Below are positions 1-5,308 of a stretch of DNA of 5,910 bases, piece by piece. The notes below the pieces were generated by a model. It had not been told where the DNA came from. It saw only the letters and a list, made by a program, of their open reading frames with translations, and searched no databases. Source of the DNA: Desulfocapsa sp. (GTDB taxonomy: Bacteria > Desulfobacterota > Desulfobulbia > Desulfobulbales > Desulfocapsaceae); the NCBI GenBank assembly GCA_029934815.1, contig JAOZLM010000151.1, positions 1-5,910 of the forward strand, given 5' to 3'. The stretch's first letter is position 1. Each line of letters starts with the position of its first letter. The translations under genes were made by a program, and so were the position numbers.

Positions 1-18
1 TCCATTTCTGTTTTTTTA

Positions 19-55
<37 letters not shown>

Positions 56-136
56 TAGCTGCATTGTGTACGGGGGAACTGTAACTCTTCCCTCTGCTCG
101 TTCTTCTTTGTTCATTGTTGTCCTCAAAAAAAGCAT

Positions 137-1249
137 ATGTCTGACAGCTCTATAATCGATTGGATAGCTCTTGGCCTCATGCCCGGGCTTGGGAATAAAA
201 CTATCCTGCAACTGGTTGAACGTTTTGGTAATCCCGATGCCGTTTTTACAGCCTGCCAAAAAGGCGGTGAAAGTTGCAGTGGTATCAAAACAAGACTCCT
301 CACCTCCCTTTCTTCCCCCGATCCTTTTCGTAAACAGGCAGATGTCCTTTTACGGCGATTACGTAGTGGTGGCGCAATAGCACTATGTCCGGAAGATACA
401 GACTATCCTTTTCCTCTAAAAAAAATAGCCGATCCTCCTCATGTTTTGTACGCGCAGGGAAATATAGAACTGTTGAATTCTTTCTGTGTTGCCATGGTAG
501 GTTCCCGGGCGGCCACCGCATATGGAAAACGTGCGGCATTTACATTGGCCCGGGATTTGGCAGGAGAGGGGGCGACAGTTGTTTCAGGGCTTGCCATTGG
601 AGTTGACAGCGAGGCGCACCGGGGAGCACTGTCTGTGCAGGGTGCAACAATCGGGGTTCTTGGCTGTGGCCTTGATGTGATCTACCCGAGACAAAATGCA
701 AAGCTTTACGAAAAAATACGAACAGAAGGTTTGTTGCTAACGGAATATCCGCTGGGCACAAAACCCGATGGGTTTAGATTCCCGGCCAGAAACCGAATCA
801 TTGCCGGCTTAAGCCGTGGTGTTGTCGTGGTGGAGGCAGCAAAAAAATCCGGATCATTGATAACTGCTGAAATGGCAATGGAGGAAGGGAGGGAAGTTTT
901 TGCGGTACCTGGGCAGATTGACTCCTTTAAGAGTTCTGGCGCACATTGGTTATTGCAACAAGGAGCAAAATTGGTACAATCGGCAGATGATATTCTTGTT
1001 GAGTGTGGAAGTGGTTTAACTGGCGCATCGGACGTGTCTGTGGGCGATGCAGCTTTACCAGCCCATAGTATTGATAAGGAATCAGCTGAGTTGCTGGAAA
1101 AAATAGATGTTTACCCGAGTGCACGGAATGAGTTAATTACTCGTTCAGGGCTAAGCAGCGCCAAAGTCGCTGAGCTATTATTAATGCTTGAACTGGAAGG
1201 CCTGATAGAAATGCTGCCTGGTGATGAAGTACGAAAGATACAAAAATAA
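137..1249 (+). CDS. dprA: DNA-processing protein DprA (Smf family)
   Basis: DprA binds incoming single-stranded DNA in the cytoplasm, protects it and loads RecA during natural transformation. It is also conserved in many bacteria not known to be transformable. The 370 residues show the usual order: an N-terminal helical SAM-like region (about 5-60, with PGLG at 16-19), an extended Rossmann fold (about 78-288) and a C-terminal winged-helix domain (about 310-368). Family motifs seen are GSR at 122-124, SGLAIGVD at 150-157, FPARNRIIAGLS at 215-226 and GSLITAEMA at 239-247. Length is normal for three-domain DprA. The ATG at 137 has no clear Shine-Dalgarno sequence, but no in-frame ATG, GTG or TTG lies between it and the TAG at 56-58, and the N-terminus fits the family. 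topA, a frequent neighbour of dprA, is not in the window. No competence genes are seen, so a role in transformation is inference only. Confidence 0.95.
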   Translation: MSDSSIIDWIALGLMPGLGNKTILQLVERFGNPDAVFTACQKGGESCSGIKTRLLTSLSSPDPFRKQADVLLRRLRSGGAIALCPEDTDYPFPLKKIADPPHVLYAQGNIELLNSFCVAMVGSRAATAYGKRAAFTLARDLAGEGATVVSGLAIGVDSEAHRGALSVQGATIGVLGCGLDVIYPRQNAKLYEKIRTEGLLLTEYPLGTKPDGFRFPARNRIIAGLSRGVVVVEAAKKSGSLITAEMAMEEGREVFAVPGQIDSFKSSGAHWLLQQGAKLVQSADDILVECGSGLTGASDVSVGDAALPAHSIDKESAELLEKIDVYPSARNELITRSGLSSAKVAELLLMLELEGLIEMLPGDEVRKIQK

Positions 1250-1251
1250 TC

Positions 1252-1371
1252 CTGATTATCACTGAAGCTCAGCAACCACCTTAGTCATTCTGGACTCGGA
1301 GTCTTCGCTTACCTGATCCGGAATGACGGGATCGCAGAAAACGAACAAAACTGAGGTTCGATGGTAATCAG
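1252..1371. repeat. 120-bp nested inverted-repeat element (MITE-like)
   Basis: This element fills most of the dprA-rpe gap. Its outer arms are 21 bp (1252-1272 and 1351-1371) and match as inverted repeats at 17 of 21 positions. Both outer ends carry CTGATTA or its complement, and both inner ends CTCAG or its complement. A second, shorter inverted repeat is nested inside (1284-1327). There is no coding frame. The element starts two bases after the dprA stop codon. Terminal inverted repeats, small size and lack of coding potential are typical of miniature non-autonomous transposable elements or of intergenic palindromic repeat families. A single copy in one window cannot prove mobility. As RNA it could also fold into a long stem in the dprA 3' region. 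Confidence 0.6.
1284..1327. repeat. Inner hairpin GTCATTCTGGA / TCCGGAATGAC
   Basis: The arms at 1284-1294 and 1317-1327 pair over 11 positions, all Watson-Crick except one T-G wobble (1291 with 1320). The 22-nt loop overlaps a second small palindrome, GACTC-G-GAGTC (1293-1303), which would compete with the base of the loop. The arm sequence resembles the GTCATTCCGG-type intergenic palindromes that recur in many bacterial genomes; this comparison is from memory. No T-run follows on the + strand, so it is not a convincing intrinsic terminator for dprA. Confidence 0.65.
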
Positions 1372-1407
1372 AAAAAGAATAGTAACGAAAACCCATCCGA
1401 GGAAACC

Positions 1408-2088
1408 ATGTTAGATATACAATTTGCCCCATCGATTTTATCCGCTGACTTTACCCGTCTGGGAGAGGAAATCGCAGCCGTTGATAAGGCAGGAGCCGAA
1501 ATAATTCACATCGATGTGATGGATGGCCACTTTGTGCCCAATATCACCATTGGTCCCCTTGTTGTGAAGGCGGCCCGAAGAGCAACTGATAAAGTGCTTG
1601 ATGTGCATTTAATGATCAGTGACGCCGATAAATATATTGACTCATTTGCAGATGCCGGAGCTGACTGGATAACGGTGCATGTTGAAGCCTGCACCCACCT
1701 GCACCGGACGGTGAGCAGGATTAAAGAACTTGGTAAAAAGGCGGGTGCAGTGTTAAACCCGGCAACGTCCCTTTCAAGCCTTGATTATGTGCTGGAAGAG
1801 CTGGATTTGGTAATGCTGATGAGCGTGAATCCCGGATTTGGCGGGCAATCGTTTATCGAATCAACCCTTGCCAAAACCGATAGTTTGAAAAAGCGTATCG
1901 ATAAACTGGGGCTGGAAATCGGGATTGAAATAGATGGTGGGATCAGTCCCAAAACCATTGAACGGGTAGCCGAAGCCGGAGCCAATATTTTTGTGGCAGG
2001 ATCCGCCATTTATGGTTGTGAAGAATATGCACCAGTGATTGCTGAGATGCGAAAGCTGGCCGAATCAGGTAGAGCAAAACGGGGCTAA
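1408..2088 (+). CDS. rpe: Ribulose-phosphate 3-epimerase
   Basis: Rpe interconverts D-ribulose 5-phosphate and D-xylulose 5-phosphate in the cytoplasm, feeding the non-oxidative pentose phosphate pathway. The 226-residue protein is a complete TIM barrel of normal length. The hallmarks are all present: APSILSAD at 7-14, HIDVMDG at 34-40, DVHLM at 65-69, NPGFGGQ at 141-147, EIDGGI at 174-179 and the phosphate-binding GS at 198-199. By family knowledge the metal ligands are H34, D36, H67 and D176, with the two aspartates acting as acid/base pair; all four are kept. The ATG at 1408 follows GAGG (1399-1402) at a 5-nt spacing, which fixes the start. The stop lies four bases before pgi, so the two are probably one transcript. 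No strong promoter was found upstream; one may lie in or just after the 1252-1371 element. Confidence 0.97.
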   Translation: MLDIQFAPSILSADFTRLGEEIAAVDKAGAEIIHIDVMDGHFVPNITIGPLVVKAARRATDKVLDVHLMISDADKYIDSFADAGADWITVHVEACTHLHRTVSRIKELGKKAGAVLNPATSLSSLDYVLEELDLVMLMSVNPGFGGQSFIESTLAKTDSLKKRIDKLGLEIGIEIDGGISPKTIERVAEAGANIFVAGSAIYGCEEYAPVIAEMRKLAESGRAKRG

Positions 2089-2092
2089 AAGT

Positions 2093-3697
2093 ATGAGTGA
2101 AGAGCGCAAATCAATAACAGAGTGTGAGGCCTTTGCAAAGTTAAGGGAGCTAGCCAAAACTCCGATAGATCTGACGGCATCAGGTGTGCTCAGCCCTGAA
2201 CGTGTCCAGAGCTTTTGCTGTCACGGAGATGTCTTTGATTTGCTCTATAGTTGTCAACGGGTAACAAACGAAGTGCTTGATGTTTTACAGGAACTGTCGG
2301 ATGAATGTTTGTTGGTTGAGCAGTTTCAAGAAATGCGGCAGGGAGCAGTGCTGAACCGTATTCAAAATTTCCCTTCAGAAAACAGACAGGTGTTGCACAC
2401 AGCATGCCGTGATCTTTTTTCAGAAAAATCGGCTTGTGAGTTTGCTGCAAATCAGGCTCAGGTCGAGCTTGATAAACTAAAAGTCTTTTTAGCCGAGCTT
2501 GAGCAGGGAAAAATTCGTAATGAAAAAGGAGAATCTTTCCATACTCTTATTCATGTGGGTATTGGTGGCTCTGATCTTGGCCCGAGATCTATCTATGAAG
2601 CTTTACGTGCGTATGCAGATACTAAACGTACGATTCATTTTATTTCTAATGTTGATCCGGACGATTCTGCACAAGTATTGGCAGAAGCAGATCTTAGCAG
2701 ATCTTTAGTCCTTATAGTTTCAAAATCAGGAACCACCCTTGAAACACTTGCCAATGAAAGCATAGTCCGTAAGGCTCTTACTGATGTGGGGCTTGATCCC
2801 AATAAGCATTGTTTGTCTGTCACCGGAGAATCCAGCCCCATGGATAACCCCGATCGTTATCTACGATCGTTTTATATGTATGACTATATAGGGGGGCGTT
2901 ACAGCTCCACCTCAATGGTAGGTGCCGTGATGCTTGGTTTTGGAATTGGTTACGAAAATCTGCTGGCCTTTCTGGAAGGAGCAAATTCTTTGGATAACGC
3001 AGCAGGTGAAAAAGATATTCGTAAAAATGCTGCACTCCTTTCTGCCCTGTTAGGTGTCTGGAATCATACTTTTCTCGGAATGAGTACAGTGGCTGTTTTA
3101 CCCTACAGTCAGGCTTTGCATCGTTTTCCTGCTCATTTACAGCAATGTGATATGGAGTCAAATGGTAAATCGGTACAGCGTAATGGAGAAGCACTGCAAA
3201 TAAAAAGCGGGCCAATTGTCTGGGGAGAGCCGGGAACAAATGGGCAGCACGCATTCTACCAGCTCCTGCATCAGGGGACAGAGGATGTGGCGGTAGAATT
3301 TATTGGTTTTCGTGAAAGTCAGCGCGGAAAAGATCTGATAATTCAAAAAAGCAGTTCTCAGCAAAAACTGGTGGCAAATCTGCTGGCTCAGTCCATGGCG
3401 CTTGCCATTGGAAAAGATGATGCAAACCCCAATAAACGTTTCCCCGGTAACCGGGCAAATTCGATTCTGCTGGCGGAAAAACTGACTCCCCACGTGATGG
3501 GTGCATTACTGGCTCTGTATGAAGCAAAAATAGTCTTTCAGGGGTTTTGCTGGAATATTAATTCCTTTGATCAGGAAGGGGTGCAGCTTGGTAAAAAACT
3601 CGCCACAGAACTTCTTGAAGCCATGGGGAAAAATAAGGAAAAAGGTTCCCTCGCTGATGCATTTCTAAATGTGGCAGAAATGCACTCTCAAAGTTAG
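2093..3697 (+). CDS. pgi: Glucose-6-phosphate isomerase
   Basis: Pgi interconverts glucose 6-phosphate and fructose 6-phosphate in glycolysis and gluconeogenesis. The 534-residue protein, slightly shorter than the E. coli enzyme, has two SIS-type sugar-isomerase domains. Motifs seen are HVGIGGSDLGPRS at 154-166, SKSGTTLET at 210-218, GGRYSSTS at 267-274, MESNGKS at 354-360, GTNGQHAF at 381-388 and FDQEGVQLGKK at 492-502. By homology the catalytic residues are E355 (base), H386 (ring opening), K501 and R269, all present. In the C-terminal signature a Q (497) replaces the glutamate seen in E. coli (GVELGK); as I recall, the family pattern allows this. The chosen ATG at 2093 gives a typical N-terminus. 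An in-frame TTG at 2039 would overlap rpe by 50 bases and add 18 residues with no family likeness. The ribosome site is weak (ACGGGG inside the rpe end), so translation is probably coupled to rpe. Confidence 0.97.
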   Translation: MSEERKSITECEAFAKLRELAKTPIDLTASGVLSPERVQSFCCHGDVFDLLYSCQRVTNEVLDVLQELSDECLLVEQFQEMRQGAVLNRIQNFPSENRQVLHTACRDLFSEKSACEFAANQAQVELDKLKVFLAELEQGKIRNEKGESFHTLIHVGIGGSDLGPRSIYEALRAYADTKRTIHFISNVDPDDSAQVLAEADLSRSLVLIVSKSGTTLETLANESIVRKALTDVGLDPNKHCLSVTGESSPMDNPDRYLRSFYMYDYIGGRYSSTSMVGAVMLGFGIGYENLLAFLEGANSLDNAAGEKDIRKNAALLSALLGVWNHTFLGMSTVAVLPYSQALHRFPAHLQQCDMESNGKSVQRNGEALQIKSGPIVWGEPGTNGQHAFYQLLHQGTEDVAVEFIGFRESQRGKDLIIQKSSSQQKLVANLLAQSMALAIGKDDANPNKRFPGNRANSILLAEKLTPHVMGALLALYEAKIVFQGFCWNINSFDQEGVQLGKKLATELLEAMGKNKEKGSLADAFLNVAEMHSQS

Positions 3698-3750
3698 GTG
3701 CACAAAACTGAATATTCATTCATTTTTCTGGTCCACCTATTTCGTTTTTT
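3696..3750 (+). terminator. Possible weak terminator of rpe-pgi
   Basis: AGGTG (3696-3700), overlapping the pgi stop codon, pairs with CACCT (3734-3738). AC (3702-3703) and GT (3731-3732) extend the stem across one C-C mismatch. The large loop contains the self-complementary TGAATATTCA. A run of six T (3745-3750) follows six bases after the stem. The stem is short and the T-run is displaced, so this is a poor match to a standard intrinsic terminator. Confidence 0.3.
3709..3718. promoter_or_regulatory. TGAATATTCA palindrome upstream of dsr promoter
   Basis: This is a perfect 10-bp palindrome, 33 bp upstream of the -35 box of the upstream dsrA promoter candidate. A related TGAAT-N4-ATTCA palindrome sits just downstream of that promoter (3788-3801), 81 bp away centre to centre. 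The pair could be two half-operators for one regulator, but AT-rich palindromes of this size also arise by chance, and this one lies in the loop of the possible pgi terminator. Confidence 0.25.
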
Positions 3751-3751
3751 G

Positions 3752-3765
3752 TTGACAAAGGTCAA
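3752..3765. promoter_or_regulatory. CRP/FNR-type operator TTGAC-AAAG-GTCAA
   Basis: This is a perfect 5-4-5 inverted repeat in the dsrA upstream region. Its geometry is that of CRP/FNR-superfamily sites (FNR prefers TTGAT-N4-ATCAA). As I recall, a TTGAC-N4-GTCAA-like motif was proposed for HcpR, a CRP/FNR-family regulator tied to the hybrid cluster protein and sulfate-reduction genes in Desulfobacterota. The site overlaps the P1 -35 box, which suits repression of P1. If it works as a class II activator site centred at -41.5, transcription would start near 3800, but no good -10 box is found there. Binding by any named regulator is inference. Confidence 0.5.
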
Positions 3766-3780
3766 GTTCAGAGATATTCT
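3752..3780 (+). promoter_or_regulatory. Upstream dsrA promoter candidate (P1)
   Basis: A perfect -35 hexamer TTGACA (3752-3757) and a partial -10 hexamer TATTCT (3775-3780, four of six matches) are separated by 17 bp, the optimal sigma70 spacing. Transcription would start near 3787, giving a dsrA leader of about 185 nt that contains the 3820-3860 hairpin. The -35 box coincides with the left half of the TTGAC-N4-GTCAA palindrome. P1 may therefore be repressed by the factor that binds there, or the TTGACA match may only reflect the operator. Confidence 0.5.
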
Positions 3781-3787
3781 CCCACGC

Positions 3788-3801
3788 TGAATGACTATTC
3801 A
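3788..3801. promoter_or_regulatory. TGAAT-GACT-ATTCA palindrome at P1 start
   Basis: A 5-4-5 inverted repeat lies where transcription from P1 would begin. It shares its half-sites with the palindrome at 3709-3718. A second small palindrome, CTATT-C-AATAG (3795-3805), overlaps it. Its position would suit a repressor site or a short hairpin at the 5' end of the P1 transcript. Support is limited to symmetry and location. Confidence 0.25.
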
Positions 3802-3819
3802 ATAGTGTCGTTTTATTGT

Positions 3820-3860
3820 CTGCTGTTTTTTAACAAAAGTTATTGTGAAAAACAGGGCAG
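3820..3860 (+). promoter_or_regulatory. Leader hairpin between the two dsrA promoters
   Basis: CTGTTTTT (3823-3830) pairs perfectly with AAAAACAG (3848-3855). The stem continues inward as TAAC (3831-3834) with GTTA (3839-3842) around an AAAA loop, with a 5-nt bulge (3843-3847) on the 3' side. CTG (3820-3822) and CAG (3858-3860) extend it outward past a GG bulge. It would form in transcripts from P1 but not from P2. It is AT-rich and has no following T-run, so it is not a terminator. It may be an RNA structure or a DNA-level operator. Confidence 0.4.
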
Positions 3861-3898
3861 GCGGGGAGATGAGAGTTACTACGCTCTGTCTGTCGGTT

Positions 3899-3927
3899 TT
3901 GAAACAATTGCTTTTGAAAAGTATATT
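3899..3927 (+). promoter_or_regulatory. Proximal dsrA promoter candidate (P2)
   Basis: TTGAAA (3899-3904, five of six) and TATATT (3922-3927, five of six) are spaced by 17 bp, a strong overall sigma70 match. Transcription would start near 3934, leaving a leader of about 39 nt that ends in the Shine-Dalgarno AAGGAGG (3959-3965). By sequence this is the better of the two dsrA promoter candidates and the likelier source of most dsrAB message. Confidence 0.6.
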
Positions 3928-3972
3928 CTGGTAAAGGTTGAAGTATTTTAATCATTTTAAGGAGGAAAATTC

Positions 3973-5253
3973 ATGGCAAAGCATGATACACCCCTGTTGG
4001 ACGAGCTTGAAAGTGGCCCATGGCCGAGCTTCGTTACCGACATCAAGCGCCAGGCCGAGGTAAATCCTGATTGTTGGGATATCTTAGGTCAGGTCGAACT
4101 GTCTTACAAAGATAAGATCACCCATTGGAAACACGGCGGAATCGTTGGTGTATTCGGATATGGTGGTGGTATCGTTGGTCGTTACTCTGACATGCCTAAG
4201 CAGTTTCCAGGCGTTGAGCACTTCCATACTGTTCGTGTTAACCAGCCTGCATCCAAGTACTATTCCACTGAGAATCTTCGTGCCTTGATGAAGCTCTGGG
4301 ATAAACATGGATCCGGTATGACCAACATGCACGGTTCCACAGGTGATATTATTCTTCTTGGTTGTCGTACCGAAGCTCTTGAACCCTTCTTTTGGGATCT
4401 GACCCACGAGATGAATCAAGATCTTGGTGGATCTGGTTCTAACCTTCGTACTCCTGCCAACTGCCTTGGTCAGTCTCGTTGCGAGTGGTCCTGTTACGAT
4501 ACAGAGGAAGCATGTCATCACCTGACCATGCATTATCAGGATGAGATTCATCGTCCTGCTTTTCCTTACAAGTTTAAGTTCAAGTTTTCCGGTTGTCCAA
4601 ACGACTGTGTTGCTGCTCTTGCCCGTTCTGACTTTGCTGTTATTGGTAACTGGAGAGATGATATCCAGATGGATCAGGCAGAAGTCAAAGCATATGTTGA
4701 CGGAACTACCATTCCAAATGGTGGTGCTCACAGAGATGGTGACTGGGGTGCGTTTGATATCCAGAAAGAAGTTATTGATCTCTGTCCCACCGAATGTATG
4801 TGGATGGAAGGCGATGAGCTGAAGATTGACAACTCTGAATGTACTCGTTGTATGCATTGCATCAACGTTATGCCTAAGGCACTTCGCCCAGGTAAGCAAA
4901 AAGGTGCGTCCATTTCTATTGGTGCTAAAGCTCCAATCCTTGATGGTGCGCAGTTTGCTACCCTTATCATTCCTTTTATCGAAGTTTCTAAAGAGAATGA
5001 GTTTGAGAACGTTATTGACGTGATCGAAGAAGTTTGGGACTGGTGGATGACCGTTGGTAAGAACCGTGAGCGTGTTGGTGAGACCATTCAGCGTGTTGGA
5101 CTGCCTGAATTTATCAAAGTTATGGGTCTTGATCCAATTCCACAGCATATTATGGAGCCTCGTTCAAATCCTTACGTTTTCTGGTCAAGTGAGGAAGTTC
5201 CAGGTGGCTTTGAGCGTGATGTTGAAGAATTCCGTCGGAAGCACGCAGCTTAA
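3973..5253 (+). CDS. dsrA: Dissimilatory sulfite reductase alpha subunit
   Basis: DsrA and DsrB form the cytoplasmic alpha2beta2 core that reduces sulfite, with DsrC as sulfur acceptor, in the last step of sulfate respiration. The 426-residue protein is full length. Siroheme-linked [4Fe-4S] ligands are visible as C164-X5-C170 and C208-X3-C212, the latter after a basic stretch with K200, K202 and K204. An inserted ferredoxin domain carries C271, C290, C293 and C296 for a second [4Fe-4S] cluster. All eight sit at a constant offset of 13 from the D. vulgaris residues as I recall them. The ATG follows AAGGAGG (3959-3965) by 7 nt. Arginine is encoded by CGT in 15 of 20 cases, against 6 of 20 in dprA, which points to very high expression. 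The sequence is of the bacterial reductive type. Relatives that disproportionate sulfur or oxidise sulfide use similar proteins, so the direction of flux is not certain. dsrB follows 55 bp downstream. Confidence 0.98.
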   Translation: MAKHDTPLLDELESGPWPSFVTDIKRQAEVNPDCWDILGQVELSYKDKITHWKHGGIVGVFGYGGGIVGRYSDMPKQFPGVEHFHTVRVNQPASKYYSTENLRALMKLWDKHGSGMTNMHGSTGDIILLGCRTEALEPFFWDLTHEMNQDLGGSGSNLRTPANCLGQSRCEWSCYDTEEACHHLTMHYQDEIHRPAFPYKFKFKFSGCPNDCVAALARSDFAVIGNWRDDIQMDQAEVKAYVDGTTIPNGGAHRDGDWGAFDIQKEVIDLCPTECMWMEGDELKIDNSECTRCMHCINVMPKALRPGKQKGASISIGAKAPILDGAQFATLIIPFIEVSKENEFENVIDVIEEVWDWWMTVGKNRERVGETIQRVGLPEFIKVMGLDPIPQHIMEPRSNPYVFWSSEEVPGGFERDVEEFRRKHAA

Positions 5254-5262
5254 GAAAATTAA

Positions 5263-5283
5263 TCGAGTGCTAGTTTAACTCGA
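5263..5283 (+). promoter_or_regulatory. dsrA-dsrB intercistronic hairpin
   Basis: TCGAGT (5263-5268) pairs perfectly with ACTCGA (5278-5283) around a 9-nt loop, 10 bases before the dsrB ribosome site. No T-run follows, so it is not a terminator. A short stem here could mark RNA processing or tune the DsrA/DsrB ratio, but a 6-bp stem is modest evidence. Confidence 0.35.
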
Positions 5284-5293
5284 GTACATATTC

Positions 5294-5300
5294 AAGGAGG
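5294..5300 (+). promoter_or_regulatory. dsrB ribosome binding site
   Basis: AAGGAGG, followed by T, is a near-perfect complement of the 16S rRNA 3' end, 8 nt before the ATG at 5309. It fixes the dsrB start and gives dsrB its own strong initiation site, like the identical AAGGAGG before dsrA (3959-3965). Balanced synthesis of the two subunits would follow. Confidence 0.85.
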
Positions 5301-5308
5301 TTATAATT

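Noticed and set aside
1284..1327. Inner hairpin as the intrinsic terminator of dprA
   Set aside because: The stem is good but is followed by CGGGATCGCAG, with no T-run.
1357..1363. TTCGATG, the upstream heptamer unit, inside the right arm of the 1252-1371 element
   Set aside because: A single 7-mer match is expected about once in a window of this size. The left arm does not preserve it, so no link to the 19-55 array is claimed.
1357..1385. Promoter for rpe (TTCGAT, 17 bp, TAGTAA)
   Set aside because: Both boxes match sigma70 consensus poorly; the -10 has only three matches of six.
2039..2092. Upstream TTG start for pgi, adding 18 residues
   Set aside because: It overlaps the end of rpe, has no ribosome site, and the added residues do not look like a Pgi N-terminus; the ATG at 2093 is better.
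2820..3254. 144-codon minus-strand frame inside pgi
   Set aside because: No recognisable motif and fully covered by the well-conserved pgi coding sequence.
3843..3849. TTGTGAA, like a Rex-site half
   Set aside because: No matching TTCACAA half follows at a proper spacing. These bases are also accounted for by the hairpin bulge and stem.
4084..5148. 354-codon open frame on the minus strand inside dsrA
   Set aside because: Its translation resembles no family I know, and dsrA on the other strand is certain. Strong codon bias in dsrA removes stop codons from the antisense frame, which explains its length.
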